The translations under genes were made by a program, and so were the position numbers. The notes under the pieces are model-generated. The model was not told where the DNA came from. It saw nothing but the letters and a program-made list of their open reading frames with translations, and ran no database searches. DNA of 64,000 nucleotides from an uncultured Porphyromonadaceae bacterium (lineage in GTDB: Bacteria > Bacteroidota > Bacteroidia > Bacteroidales > Muribaculaceae): assembly GCA_900540625.1 (NCBI GenBank), contig UQGP01000003.1, positions 57,763 through 121,762 on the forward strand, in the 5' to 3' direction. Positions 9,609-18,286 of the stretch are shown one piece after another; positions within the stretch are counted from its first letter, which is position 1; each line of letters begins with the position of its first letter.

Positions 9609-9980
9609 TTATTTTCTTTCTTTTTGTTCAACGCACAAAGTGGCATGAGGCACAACACGCAAGCGCTCTTTGGGTATCAATTGACCTGTGATACGATCTA
9701 TGCCATAAGTCTTGTTTTCGATACGCACAAGAGCTGCTTGAAGCTTGTTTATGAACTTGCGCTGACGCTCGGCAAGGCGCGCGGCCTCTTCTTTGTCTCG
9801 TGTGTAAGCCCCTTCTTCAAGCACCTTGAACGTTGTCGAAGTATCGGATATGTCATTTCCGTCATTCTTGACTATAGAGCAATAACTCTCGTATTCTTTT
9901 GTGGCTTTCTCGAGCTTCTCTATTATCAGCTGCTTGAATTCTTGCAGCTCTTCATCTGAATATCTAACTTTTTCAGCCAT
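9609..9980 (-). CDS. DksA/TraR family protein lacking a zinc site
   Basis: 123 residues with an N-terminal coiled coil and a C-terminal globular segment aligned to the DksA/TraR zinc finger: TYGIDRITGQLIPKERL then VVPHATLCVEQ. Of the four cysteines that normally bind zinc, only one is left (in TLCV). Zinc-less DksA-like proteins are a known variant. DksA-type proteins enter the RNA polymerase secondary channel and tune rRNA and amino-acid promoters together with ppGpp. Position between ileS and lspA is conserved in Bacteroidales. Confidence 0.88.
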   Translation of the reverse strand: MAEKVRYSDEELQEFKQLIIEKLEKATKEYESYCSIVKNDGNDISDTSTTFKVLEEGAYTRDKEEAARLAERQRKFINKLQAALVRIENKTYGIDRITGQLIPKERLRVVPHATLCVEQKERK

Positions 9981-10014
9981 AATTGGAGGGATTATGAACA
10001 GTCGTTGTAGTTAT

Positions 10015-13000
10015 TTACTTGTCACGCTTAATTATCACCGACAGATTTATATCGTCTATGGTGAGCACCTCTGCGCCATCTTCTACTTTGGGTACTACTT
10101 CGATGGATGTAGCCAGCACCTGAGCGGAAATATAGTCTTTATATTCCTTGATAGCCTCGTCTGTAGCCGAATTCGACTCGAATGAGAGACATATACGGTC
10201 TGTGATTGCGTAATCGCGGCTCTTGCGGATGTTTTGTACGCGGTTGACGATTTCACGAGCAATGCCTTCGCGTCGCAGTTTGTCTGTCACGATAACGTCT
10301 ATGGCCACGGTAAGGTTGCCGTCATTAGCCACCTGCCATCCGGGTATATCCTCGCTGATAATTTCGACATCTGCAAGGTCTATTTTTGCATTTGTTCCGT
10401 CGGCGAGAGACACTTCTGCATATCCCGCACGTTCCATAGCGATTACGGTAGCCGTATCGAATGACGTAAGTGCCTGGGCGACAGCCTTCATCTGTTTGCC
10501 GAATTTCGGTCCGAGCTTCTTAAAGTCCGGTTTTACACGTTTGACCAAAATTCCGGCATCGGAATCTACTATCTTCATGTCTTTGATATTGACTTCGCCA
10601 AGTACCAAATCCTTGACAGCCTGAAGCATACGACGCTGATTGTCATCGTTGACAGGAATCATTACAACGGACAGAGGCTGACGTACTTTGATGTTGACCT
10701 TACGACGCAGAGCCAAAACCATAGAGGTAATGCTTTGAGCCATACGCATACGTGTTTCAAGGTCGGCGTCTATCACTGCAGGGTCTGCTTCGGGGAACAA
10801 AGCCAGGTGTACCGATGCATCAGATCCGGTAAGGTCGCGATAAAGCTTGTCTGCATAGAAAGGCGAAACCGGAGCCATAAGCATAGCCACCGTCTTAAGG
10901 CATTGATAAAGTGTCTGATATGCGGCGAGCTTGTCTTCTGTCATACCACCGCCCCAGAAACGTTTGCGATTGAGTCGTACGTACCAGTTTGAAAGATTCT
11001 CGCCGACAAAGTCCGCAATAGCTCGAGCTGCACGTGTGGGTTCGTAATCAGACAGGTAACGGTCTACGTCTTGTATCAGGGTGTTCAACACCGAGATAAT
11101 CCAACGGTCAATCTCGGGTCGACGTTCCATCGGCACTTGTGCTGCCGAGGCATCGAAACCATCGACATTGGCATATAGAGCAAAGAATGAATACGTATTG
11201 TATATCGTTGCAAAGAACTTACGTGCTGACTCCTGAACACCGGCCGGGTCAAACTTGAGGTTGTCCCACGGAGATGAATTGGAAATCATATACCAGCGTA
11301 ACGGGTCGCTACCATATTTCTCTATGGCTTCGAACGGATTGACAGCATTGCCCAAACGCTTGGACATCTTGTTGCCGTCTTTATCAAGCACGAGACCGTT
11401 GGAAACGACATTGCGGTATGCTACCGAATCGAATATCATTCCGGCAATGGCATGGAGCGTAAAGAACCATCCGCGTGTCTGGTCGACACCCTCGGCGATA
11501 AAGTCTGCCGGGAAAGCCGTCCCGTTATCTATGTCTTCTTTGTGTTCGAACGGATAGTGTTGCTGTGCATAGGGCATCGAACCCGAGTCAAACCATACGT
11601 CAATAAGGTCGGTCTCGCGGCGCATAGGTTTGCCGTCTTCACTCACCAAAATGATGTCGTCTACATACGGACGGTGCAAATCTATCTTTTCGTAATTTGA
11701 TTTTGCGTAATTCCCTGGTTCAAAACCTTTTTCGCGCAAGGGATTAGTGTGCATAACTCCGGCTGCTACAGCACGTTCTATTTCGTCGTACAACTCTTCG
11801 ACAGAGCCTATGCACTTTTCGGATTTACCATCTTCGGTACGCCATATAGGCAGCGGAGTACCCCAATAACGGCTACGGCTGAGGTTCCAGTCTTGGACAT
11901 TCTCAAGCCATTTACCAAATCGACCGCTACCCGTGCTTGCAGGTTTCCAGTTGATGGTGTTATTGAGGGCTATGAGACGGTCGCGAGCCGCCGTTGTGCG
12001 GATAAACCAACTATCCAACGGGTAGTAGAGCACGGGCTTGTCCGTGCGCCAGCAATGCGGATAGTTGTGCGTCTGCTTTTCTATGCGGAAAGCCTGACCG
12101 TCACGCTTCATTTCTATTGAAATGACAATGTTGAGGTCTTCAGCCTTTGCAGCGGCAGCAGCATCGTATACACCGCCTTCGTTGAAACGAGGGTCAAAAG
12201 CATTTTTCACGTAGTCTCCGGCATGATGGCTATATGCGGCGACGTCAACACATTTTTCAACGAAAGTCTCATCGAGCTCGTCAATTGTATAGTACTTACC
12301 TGTCAAGTCAACCATAGGACGCGTTTCGCCCTTATGATTAATCATAAACAGTGGCGGAATACCGGCAGCCTTGGCCACCTTGGCATCATCAGCACCGAAA
12401 GTCGGCGCGATGTGTACTATACCGGTACCGTCATCGATGGTGACATAATCTCCGGGAATGACGCGGAAGGCACATGCCGAAAGTTGTACAAAGCGGTCTT
12501 TGCCTACAGTGAATACAGCCTCGGGATGCGCGTTAGCATATTCGCCCACGTATGCCGCACTATTGGCGTCCAGACGTTCGCACGGGCGTACCCACGGCAT
12601 AAGTTGCTGATAGTGCATACCTACAAGTTCCGAGCCTTTGTAATGGCCCACGACTTTCCAAGGAACAATCTTGTCGCCGGCAGTATATTCTTCGAGCGGC
12701 TTTTCAGAGCCTTCGGCCTTGAAATAATTCTTGACAAGTGCCTCGGCAATGACTACCGTTATTTTCTCTCCCGTGTAAGGGTTGTATGTTCGTACTACCG
12801 CGTAGTCGAATTTAGGGCCGACACACAAGGCGGTGTTTGACGGCAGAGTCCACGGTGTTGTGGTCCATGCCATAAAACAAGGCTTGCCCCACCCTGTCAT
12901 ATCTTCTTTAGGTTCGGTGATGGTGAACAATGCCGTACATGTGGTGTCCTTGACATCACGATAACAGCCCGGCTGATTCAACTCATGGCTCGATAGGCCC

Positions 13001-13563
13001 GTTCCGGCAGCCGGTGAATATGGTTGAATGGTGTATCCTTTATACAAGTAACCCTTCTTGTATAATTGCGAAAGCAACCACCATACACTTTCAATATAAC
13101 GATTGTCATAAGTGATGTAGGGATCGTCTGTGTCCACCCAATAGCCCATGCGGTCTGTCAGGGTCTCCCATTCGCGAGTGTATTTCATCACCTCACGACG
13201 ACATGCGGCATTGTATTCGTCTACACTTATCTTCTTACCTATGTCCTCCTTGGTGATGCCGAGGGATTTCTCTACACCGAGTTCGACCGGCAGTCCGTGA
13301 GTATCCCAACCGGCTTTACGGAGTACCTTGTATCCTTTCATCGTTTTGTATCGGCACACGATATCCTTGATGGTGCGAGCCATCACGTGGTGGATGCCGG
13401 GCATACCGTTGGCCGATGGCGGCCCTTCATAGAACACAAAGGAGGGATGTCCTTCGCGACATTCGATACTGCGGCGGAAAAGGTCTTCCTTTTGCCAAAT
13501 TCCCAGTACTTCTTTATTGATTTCGGACAGGTTAAAGCCTGTGTATTCGGGAAATTTATTCAT
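10015..13563 (-). CDS. ileS: Isoleucine-tRNA ligase, type 2, with altered HIGH motif
   Basis: Charges tRNA-Ile. At 1182 residues it is the long (IleRS2, eukaryote-like) form. Landmarks are EGPPSANGMPGIHHVM near residue 46, GWDTHGLPVE, an editing domain in the middle, and the KMSKR loop at residues 732-736. The canonical class I HIGH signature is replaced by G56-I57-H58-H59, so the first and third positions are swapped. The same sequence occurs, as I recall, in Bacteroides IleRS. Literature on IleRS2 links the GxHH form to very high mupirocin resistance. It heads the operon with dksA-like, lspA and DUF4296. Confidence 0.97.
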   Translation of the reverse strand: MNKFPEYTGFNLSEINKEVLGIWQKEDLFRRSIECREGHPSFVFYEGPPSANGMPGIHHVMARTIKDIVCRYKTMKGYKVLRKAGWDTHGLPVELGVEKSLGITKEDIGKKISVDEYNAACRREVMKYTREWETLTDRMGYWVDTDDPYITYDNRYIESVWWLLSQLYKKGYLYKGYTIQPYSPAAGTGLSSHELNQPGCYRDVKDTTCTALFTITEPKEDMTGWGKPCFMAWTTTPWTLPSNTALCVGPKFDYAVVRTYNPYTGEKITVVIAEALVKNYFKAEGSEKPLEEYTAGDKIVPWKVVGHYKGSELVGMHYQQLMPWVRPCERLDANSAAYVGEYANAHPEAVFTVGKDRFVQLSACAFRVIPGDYVTIDDGTGIVHIAPTFGADDAKVAKAAGIPPLFMINHKGETRPMVDLTGKYYTIDELDETFVEKCVDVAAYSHHAGDYVKNAFDPRFNEGGVYDAAAAAKAEDLNIVISIEMKRDGQAFRIEKQTHNYPHCWRTDKPVLYYPLDSWFIRTTAARDRLIALNNTINWKPASTGSGRFGKWLENVQDWNLSRSRYWGTPLPIWRTEDGKSEKCIGSVEELYDEIERAVAAGVMHTNPLREKGFEPGNYAKSNYEKIDLHRPYVDDIILVSEDGKPMRRETDLIDVWFDSGSMPYAQQHYPFEHKEDIDNGTAFPADFIAEGVDQTRGWFFTLHAIAGMIFDSVAYRNVVSNGLVLDKDGNKMSKRLGNAVNPFEAIEKYGSDPLRWYMISNSSPWDNLKFDPAGVQESARKFFATIYNTYSFFALYANVDGFDASAAQVPMERRPEIDRWIISVLNTLIQDVDRYLSDYEPTRAARAIADFVGENLSNWYVRLNRKRFWGGGMTEDKLAAYQTLYQCLKTVAMLMAPVSPFYADKLYRDLTGSDASVHLALFPEADPAVIDADLETRMRMAQSITSMVLALRRKVNIKVRQPLSVVMIPVNDDNQRRMLQAVKDLVLGEVNIKDMKIVDSDAGILVKRVKPDFKKLGPKFGKQMKAVAQALTSFDTATVIAMERAGYAEVSLADGTNAKIDLADVEIISEDIPGWQVANDGNLTVAIDVIVTDKLRREGIAREIVNRVQNIRKSRDYAITDRICLSFESNSATDEAIKEYKDYISAQVLATSIEVVPKVEDGAEVLTIDDINLSVIIKRDK

Positions 13564-13662
13564 AGCTGGTTATGCGACTATGTGTCTGAAGTTGTGTGTG
13601 CGTATATACTTTTGTCGGCGACGCACGCTCCGGGCTTGCGTCGCCTCCATTTTTGCTGACCG

Positions 13663-13670
13663 CAAATTTA
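13663..13670 (-). promoter_or_regulatory. Candidate -7 box for the ileS operon
   Basis: The minus strand reads TAAATTTG, an exact TAnnTTTG match, 100 bp upstream of the ileS start. No clear -33 element was found at the expected spacing. Confidence 0.5.
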
Positions 13671-13711
13671 CGCATTTTTTATCAAATGGCAATGCCTTCG
13701 GCCATACTTAA

Positions 13712-13768
13712 AACGCCAATAGGACCGACAGGACTTTGCTTTATCGTCCTATCGGTCCTATTGGCGTT
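13712..13768 (-). terminator. Long hairpin terminator after the pullulanase gene
   Basis: Arms of 23 bp (13712-13734 and 13746-13768) pair with a single mismatch around an 11-nt loop. The hairpin begins 24 bp past the pullulanase stop and is followed on the minus strand by a short T run. Confidence 0.8.
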
Positions 13769-13791
13769 ATATGTCGTTATATAATGATGCG

Positions 13792-15795
13792 TTATTCTTG
13801 GGCGAGAATGAGCGCCGAGTATGCCGGCACGCTCATATTTCCACCATTTGATTTACCCATACCGCTTGCCTTGATTTTTCCATCATAAGCGACTATGGTC
13901 CATTTGCCTTTGGGGATACGTACATCAACCGATTTATCGTTGCCGTTGAATACGATCTTTATTTCTTTCCAAGAGTCTCCGTTGGCGTGGTTTTTCAACG
14001 AGTAAGATATAACATTATTTCGGGTTTCGTTGTCAAACACGAGGTTCCTGGCGATATCTGCTGCAGTGGTCATACGGAACGCCGGATGAGCCTTACGTAG
14101 CGCTATCAGTTCGCGATAGTATTCGAATTGGTCCGCATTAGAGGTCTTTAAGTCCCAGTCAATTGCGTTGATATAGTCCGGCGAAACGAAGGAATTGTGC
14201 ACGCCTTTTTTGTCACGGAAGACTTCCTCTCCGGCAAACATAAACGGTGTGCCCTGCGAAGTGAACACGATGGTTTGTGCCAGTCTTGCAGCTCGCTGAC
14301 GGGTGGCTACATCTGCCTCAGGCATTGATTTTGCCAGTTTATCCGTAAGCATCAAGTCGTCATGGCAGGATACGTAATTTATAATTTGTGTGGGAGCTGT
14401 CGCATACGCAAATTTTGAATTATTGCCTTTACTATAATCCACTTGCGGATGTGCCGTAGATGCTACGATACCGATTTTGACGGTTTCTTCATTACCCGGC
14501 TTGCCTGTCGCAAAACCACGATCTGCCTCATTGCTGTAATGGCCCTTGACTGCATCGCGAATATCATCCGAGAATACTGCTATGCCCTGCATTTTGCCGA
14601 CATTTTCCTTGAGCGCTCGACGTTCTACCGGCAGCGGCGAATCACCGGCGGTCCAGCCCTCACCATATACAAAGATGGACGGATTGACGGTCTTAAGTTC
14701 GCGTGCAACACGATTCATCGTTTCGATGTCGTGTATCGCCATAAGATCAAAGCGGAATCCGTCTATATGGTATTCCTCGGCCCAGTATTTGACCGAATAA
14801 ACGATGAAGTTCTGCATCATTTGACGATCGCTGGCGGTTTCATTTCCGCAACCCGAAGCGTTACTGTAACTTCCATCGGGGTTATGGCGGTAGAAATATC
14901 CCGGAGCCGTAAGCGAAAAGTTGCTGCCGCCATTGTCTCCGGTGTGATTGTATACCACATCCATAATCACGCCTATACCTGCATTGTGTAAGGCTTGAAT
15001 CATTTCTTTCATCTCACGGATGCGAACGGAGGGCTCAGCCGGGTCTGTCGCATACGAACCTTCCGGCACATTGTAATTCTGCGGATCGTATCCCCAGTTG
15101 TACTGATTGGCCGGAAGATTACTCTCGTCTACCGAATTGAAATCGTAGGACGGTAGAATATGTACATGGGTCACTCCAAGTTCTTTAAGATGATCTATGC
15201 CGGTTTTTGCGCCTGAATTGTTATGCGTACCTTCCTCAGTCAAGGCTAAGAATTTTCCTTTATGGACAATACCTCCGGACTGATGCATGGAAAAGTCGCG
15301 ATGATGCATTTCATATATGACGGCATCGTTGATGTTCTTTACCACCGGGCCATGATCTTTGCCCCATCCTTGCGGATTTGTCGAGGCCATATCTATGATT
15401 GCCGCACGTTTGCCGTTGGTGCCGACGGCCTTAGCGTATATTCCGGGCGTTTCGTCAAGCCACCGACCTTGGTCTTGTATCTGGAAGGTATAGAACTTGC
15501 CGTAAAGCTTTTGAGCGACAGCAGCACGCCATACGCCTTTTTCGCTCGGGTGCATCATTAGCGTGTCCGTTGCCACACCGTTGCGATCTGTGTCGTAAAG
15601 CAGTACGCGCACATTTTGTGCGGCCGGCGACCACAAAGCGAAATGTGTCCCGGAGTTATCTACGACCAGTTCAAGATCACTGCCGTCATATACGGGGTAG
15701 GAATTGTAAATGTCCTCGACTGTTGGGACAGCCGCATACGCCGATGTCGTCAGGCTTGCGGTCATTACCATAGTCAATAGTTTTAGATGTTTCAT
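13792..15795 (-). CDS. pulA: Type I pullulanase (GH13), secreted
   Basis: Hydrolyses alpha-1,6 branches of pullulan, starch or glycogen. The 667-residue protein has a signal peptide ending near SAYA and an N-terminal beta-sandwich (CBM48-like, about 45-145). The GH13 barrel carries the pullulanase signature YNWGYDP (232-238), DVVYNHT (279-285), GFRFD with nucleophile D350, YGEG with acid/base E379, and a VSCHDD motif. A C-terminal sandwich domain completes the usual layout. There is no lipobox, so it is probably periplasmic. It stands alone, with a small secreted gene upstream and a strong terminator downstream. Confidence 0.95.
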   Translation of the reverse strand: MKHLKLLTMVMTASLTTSAYAAVPTVEDIYNSYPVYDGSDLELVVDNSGTHFALWSPAAQNVRVLLYDTDRNGVATDTLMMHPSEKGVWRAAVAQKLYGKFYTFQIQDQGRWLDETPGIYAKAVGTNGKRAAIIDMASTNPQGWGKDHGPVVKNINDAVIYEMHHRDFSMHQSGGIVHKGKFLALTEEGTHNNSGAKTGIDHLKELGVTHVHILPSYDFNSVDESNLPANQYNWGYDPQNYNVPEGSYATDPAEPSVRIREMKEMIQALHNAGIGVIMDVVYNHTGDNGGSNFSLTAPGYFYRHNPDGSYSNASGCGNETASDRQMMQNFIVYSVKYWAEEYHIDGFRFDLMAIHDIETMNRVARELKTVNPSIFVYGEGWTAGDSPLPVERRALKENVGKMQGIAVFSDDIRDAVKGHYSNEADRGFATGKPGNEETVKIGIVASTAHPQVDYSKGNNSKFAYATAPTQIINYVSCHDDLMLTDKLAKSMPEADVATRQRAARLAQTIVFTSQGTPFMFAGEEVFRDKKGVHNSFVSPDYINAIDWDLKTSNADQFEYYRELIALRKAHPAFRMTTAADIARNLVFDNETRNNVISYSLKNHANGDSWKEIKIVFNGNDKSVDVRIPKGKWTIVAYDGKIKASGMGKSNGGNMSVPAYSALILAQE

Positions 15796-15986
15796 TAGGT
15801 GTAAGATATGTCTTTAGAAGTCGATATGTATTTTGTCTAATTCGGTTGAAGCTAACGCCTGAATGCAGATACCGAACTGCCATTGTTCTTAATGTACACA
15901 ATATAGCGTGGCAAGAATGTATTTCTTACCGGCATAAAATATCTCTCGTACCTAAGGTACATTATAAGGCTATGCCCAAGGATTTA

Positions 15987-16301
15987 TCAGCGAACGATTA
16001 CGCGTTGTGAGTATCGTTCGCAACGTATGATATAGTATCCCGTAGGAAGTTCGATCTGCGTTGTCCCCGGGTGTATCGTCAAAGTCTTGACTATCTGCCC
16101 GGTGAGCGAATAGCATACCACCGTACGAGATTCGTTGCCCGGAAGTGTGATTTCGACATGTCCGCCGACTACACGGATAACAGGCTTACTCACAGCAACA
16201 TTGGCTACCGACTCATTGCTTTCGGCAGGTTCGGCGAAGGATGTGGCCGATACGGCTGTCATCGCTGTCGCTATCATCAGAATGCGCAATATTCTGTTCA
16301 T
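15987..16301 (-). CDS. Small secreted protein consisting mainly of a C-terminal tail-like domain
   Basis: 104 residues: a signal peptide ending near SFAEP, a short linker, then about 65 residues of strand pattern (VVCYSLTGQIVKT, LPTGYYIIRCERYSQRVIVR). This is the pattern of the type IX secretion sorting or Por tail found at the end of much larger Bacteroidota proteins: a YxxTGxxV element, then LPxGxYIV, then a basic end. Here there is almost no cargo in front of it. It has its own TATATTTG promoter box, so it looks like a real gene rather than debris. Function unknown. Confidence 0.7.
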   Translation of the reverse strand: MNRILRILMIATAMTAVSATSFAEPAESNESVANVAVSKPVIRVVGGHVEITLPGNESRTVVCYSLTGQIVKTLTIHPGTTQIELPTGYYIIRCERYSQRVIVR

Positions 16302-16329
16302 ATCTTTCGTTTGGTGATATTTGTTGATG

Positions 16330-16337
16330 CAAATATA
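16330..16337 (-). promoter_or_regulatory. Candidate -7 box for the 104-residue secreted protein
   Basis: Minus strand reads TATATTTG, an exact TAnnTTTG match, 28 bp before the start codon. The implied untranslated leader is about 20 nt. Confidence 0.5.
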
Positions 16338-16407
16338 ATCCTTTTATTGTATGAACCGGAGAATATTTATGGTGGGAAAGATAGTATTTAGCAATATTTA
16401 ACACAGA

Positions 16408-18285
16408 TTAGCGTTTTGTTTCGTTGCCTTCATAAAAATTAACAAAAGCACGATTGACATTTACAACTCCACCGGGGGTCGGATAGTCGCCCGTGAAGTA
16501 CCATCTACCGGGACATCCGGGGACTGCGGCAGCAAGGCCTTCGATACTTTGATAGAGAATGTCCACCGATGCGCGAACATCTTTGGACAGAAGTTCGGAA
16601 ATCTCGCGCGAAATATCTGTATCACTAAAAGGTGCATATATATCTTTCACAACATTTCGCTGTTGGTCTGCCGGAAGCTCAAGCTGTCGTTGGCATTCTT
16701 TGTATGCTTTATGGAACACGTCTTCCCGACCTTGACGGCGCAAAAGGCTGACAGCAGCCCGAAATGCAACGAATTCGGCAAGGCGGCTCATATCTATGCC
16801 GTAATAGTCCGGATACCGCACTTGCGGCGAAGAGGACACTACGATTATACGCCGCGGATGCAGGCGGTCGAGCATTTTAAGTATTGATTCTTTGAGCGTT
16901 GTACCACGCACAATCGAGTCATCGATCACGACAAGTGTGTCTGCATCATTTTTGACTATGCCATACGTCACATCATAGACATGCGAAGCAAGGTCGTTGC
17001 GTGATTCGCCCTCGGCGATAAAGGTACGCAGCTTTATATCTTTGATTACCAGTTTGTCAATGCGTAAATGCCTTTTAATAATTCGTTCTATAGATTGATC
17101 TGTAAGCCCCCCGGCATCTCTATGGCGACGTAGTTCGGCCATACGGCAAGCGTCAAGTCGTGCTTCAAGGCCTTCAACCATACCCAGGAAAGCGACCTCG
17201 GCCGTATTTGGTATAAACGAGAATACCGTATTTTCGAAGTCATCGCCAATCATCGCAGACAAAGGCTCAACGAGGTTACGCCCGAGGGCTTTGCGTTCGC
17301 GGTAAATATCGGCATCACTACCGCGTGAAAAGTATATGCGTTCGAACGAACAACGTTCGTTAGCGCCCTCGGTAAGTATCTGCGGCAATGACAATTCGCC
17401 ATTTTTAGTAACTACCAATGCCTGCCCGGGAATGAGCTCGTGTACAGCCGAACGAGGCACATTAAAGACTGTTTGGATTACGGGACGTTCGGATGCTACA
17501 ACAACCACTTCATCGTCATAGTAATAGAATGCAGGACGTATACCATGGCTATCCCTAAGCGTGAACATGTCACCCGAACCGGTGATACCGCAAATTACAA
17601 ATCCGCCATCCCATGACGGGGCTACGTTGCGCAGTATCCGCGACATATCTATATTGTCCTCTATCGCGATGCCCAAAGCCGGTTCGACAAGCTTATCCTT
17701 GTATTCGTGATACAATCTGTGGTTTTCTTTATCCAGAGCGTATCCCAATTGTTCCAGCAGGACTATTGTATCGCTAAACAGCCGTGGGTGCTGACCTCTG
17801 GAAACGATTTCATCGAAAACTTCATCGACATTGGTCATATTGAAGTTGCCACACAACAGCAGATTGCGCGAGCGCCAATTGTTGCGTCGCAAAAACGGGT
17901 GAACGTATGACATTCCGCTGCGTCCGGTCGTGGAGTAGCGCAAATGCCCCATATATATTTGCCCGACAAACGGCGTGGGTACATCGGCCGTTGTAGTATC
18001 AGCATCATGGCGCGAAATGCGGCGTTGCACTTCGTCAAATATTGTGGCTATGGCGTCACTGCCCAGGGCTCGTTCGCGATATACATATTCGTATCCGGGC
18101 GCGGCGTTGATGTCCACGACCCCTATACCGGCCGCCTCTTGTCCGCGATTATGCTGTTTTTCCATCAGCAGATAAAGACGATCCAAAGCCCAAATCGTCG
18201 AACCGTAGCGTTCGCTATAGTATTCTATAGGCTTGCGTAGTCTTATCATGGCTACGCCGCACTCGTGTTTCAGGATCTCTGCCAT
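16408..18285 (-). CDS. Amidophosphoribosyltransferase-like protein (class II glutamine amidotransferase + PRTase)
   Basis: The N-terminal domain is a class II (Ntn) glutaminase: Cys at position 9 in HECGVAM, HNRGQEAAGI, HLRYSTTG, CGNFNMTN and SWDGGF. The C-terminal domain has a PRPP loop, VVIDDSIVRGTT. This is the PurF layout (PRPP plus glutamine to phosphoribosylamine). At 625 residues it is longer than standard PurF (about 470-500) and belongs to a Bacteroidales-specific long group. The catalytic cysteine lies eight residues inside, implying propeptide removal. Whether it is the main purine enzyme or a paralogue cannot be decided here. It lies one base after the glutamine synthetase gene, so the two are surely co-transcribed. 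Confidence 0.88.
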   Translation of the reverse strand: MAEILKHECGVAMIRLRKPIEYYSERYGSTIWALDRLYLLMEKQHNRGQEAAGIGVVDINAAPGYEYVYRERALGSDAIATIFDEVQRRISRHDADTTTADVPTPFVGQIYMGHLRYSTTGRSGMSYVHPFLRRNNWRSRNLLLCGNFNMTNVDEVFDEIVSRGQHPRLFSDTIVLLEQLGYALDKENHRLYHEYKDKLVEPALGIAIEDNIDMSRILRNVAPSWDGGFVICGITGSGDMFTLRDSHGIRPAFYYYDDEVVVVASERPVIQTVFNVPRSAVHELIPGQALVVTKNGELSLPQILTEGANERCSFERIYFSRGSDADIYRERKALGRNLVEPLSAMIGDDFENTVFSFIPNTAEVAFLGMVEGLEARLDACRMAELRRHRDAGGLTDQSIERIIKRHLRIDKLVIKDIKLRTFIAEGESRNDLASHVYDVTYGIVKNDADTLVVIDDSIVRGTTLKESILKMLDRLHPRRIIVVSSSPQVRYPDYYGIDMSRLAEFVAFRAAVSLLRRQGREDVFHKAYKECQRQLELPADQQRNVVKDIYAPFSDTDISREISELLSKDVRASVDILYQSIEGLAAAVPGCPGRWYFTGDYPTPGGVVNVNRAFVNFYEGNETKR

Positions 18286-18286
18286 A

